Part shown: positions 5,762 through 6,181 of the stretch, piece after piece
Position numbering within the stretch: position 1 is the first letter of the stretch
How the letters are laid out: the number at the start of each line of letters is the position of its first letter
From: Chlamydiota bacterium
Lineage (GTDB): Bacteria > Chlamydiota > Chlamydiia > Chlamydiales > Rhabdochlamydiaceae
Length of the DNA stretch: 6,181 nucleotides
NCBI GenBank assembly: GCA_016866585.1
Contig: VGMB01000096.1
Span: 1-6,181 of the forward strand
Reading direction: 5' to 3'
The notes under the pieces: model-generated
Seen by the model: only the letters and a program-made list of their open reading frames with translations
Database searches by the model: none
Told to the model about the DNA's origin: nothing
Translations under genes and position numbers: made by a program

Positions 5762-6181
5762 ATGAATAAAAAAGGCCTGTGTTTACTGATTTGTATATCC
5801 CTTATCTTTGCCATGGGTCTTTTGATGGTTTTTAATACCACTTCTGCGGAAGTGCTTGATAGATCTCTAGATAAAAATATTCACCATGCATTGATCAAAC
5901 AAATCCTCTACTCATTTATTGGCTGTTTTTTTGCATATTTACTTTGGGGTATAGGATATCATTCTCTTTTAAAATTAAGTGGTCCTGTTTTGTTTTTTTT
6001 CACTATCCTTCTAGTACTTGTGTTTATTCCAGGTATTGGTCAACAGATCAATGGCGCTCATAGGTGGATCAATATTTTTGGTAATTCTTTTCAACCCTCT
6101 GAATTTGTCAAATATTTGATTCCTATTTACTATATTCATAGAGTGTGTTCATCTCCTAACGGGTTACAGTTTAAGGAGTTT
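5762..6181 (+). CDS. ftsW: SEDS-family cell division glycosyltransferase FtsW, 5' part
   Basis: FtsW is a polytopic SEDS protein that polymerises lipid II into glycan strands with its partner class B penicillin-binding protein at the division site. The frame is open from the ATG at 5762 to the window edge, giving the first 140 residues of a protein usually around 350-400 long. Three hydrophobic segments are visible, at about 6-24, 46-65 and 74-92. They are followed by the family signature NGAHRWINIFG at 97-107 and QPSEFVKY at 111-118. FtsW is preferred over the elongation paralogue RodA because of its place in the dcw cluster, but the sequence seen does not separate them firmly. The start lies 4 nt after the LysM stop codon and has no recognisable Shine-Dalgarno, so translation probably depends on reinitiation by ribosomes leaving the upstream gene. 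Confidence 0.92.
   Translation, partial: MNKKGLCLLICISLIFAMGLLMVFNTTSAEVLDRSLDKNIHHALIKQILYSFIGCFFAYLLWGIGYHSLLKLSGPVLFFFTILLVLVFIPGIGQQINGAHRWINIFGNSFQPSEFVKYLIPIYYIHRVCSSPNGLQFKEF

Noticed and set aside
1..6181. Search for CRISPR arrays, insertion sequences, phage genes, toxin-antitoxin pairs or other accessory systems
   Set aside because: No inverted-repeat ends, transposase or integrase motifs, spaced repeats or unexplained reading frames were found; nearly all sequence is accounted for by housekeeping genes.

Overview
The window is a 6.2 kb, AT-rich stretch of bacterial chromosome carrying part of a division and cell wall (dcw) cluster. The order murF – mraY – murD – LysM-domain protein – ftsW matches, from memory, the order in Chlamydia (murF, mraY, murD, nlpD, ftsW, then murG and murC-ddl). 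Together with the low GC content, this suggests a member of the Chlamydiae, perhaps one of the environmental or amoeba-associated families. That assignment is inferred from gene order and general protein character, not from a database search.

Layout. Positions 1–695, minus strand: the 5' part of rsmI (16S rRNA ribose methyltransferase), cut by the left window edge. Positions 717–788, minus: tRNA-Cys(GCA), directly upstream of rsmI, with a strong sigma70-type promoter at 807–835. Positions 789–989: a divergent intergenic region with that promoter, a weaker candidate promoter for the wall genes, and four tandem TCTTG units before murF. Positions 990–6181, plus: five closely packed genes, the last (ftsW) cut by the right edge. 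A 73-nt gap separates murF from mraY. Downstream the genes touch or overlap (ATGA at mraY/murD, 11 nt at murD/LysM, 4-nt gap before ftsW), as expected for one translationally coupled operon.

How the genes work together. MurD adds D-Glu to UDP-MurNAc-L-Ala and MurF adds the D-Ala-D-Ala dipeptide to complete the UDP-MurNAc-pentapeptide. MraY moves that product onto undecaprenyl phosphate to make lipid I. FtsW is the SEDS-family glycan polymerase of the division machinery. The LysM protein is a membrane-anchored peptidoglycan binder, probably acting at the same site. All catalytic motifs checked in the enzymes are present, so the pathway steps look functional.

This is mostly an ordinary housekeeping region and I see no new system in it. 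The points worth a second look are an enlarged extracytoplasmic loop in MraY, the pentanucleotide repeat before murF, rsmI expression through a tRNA leader with a TTG start, several unusual residues in MurF, and the missing peptidase domain in the LysM protein.
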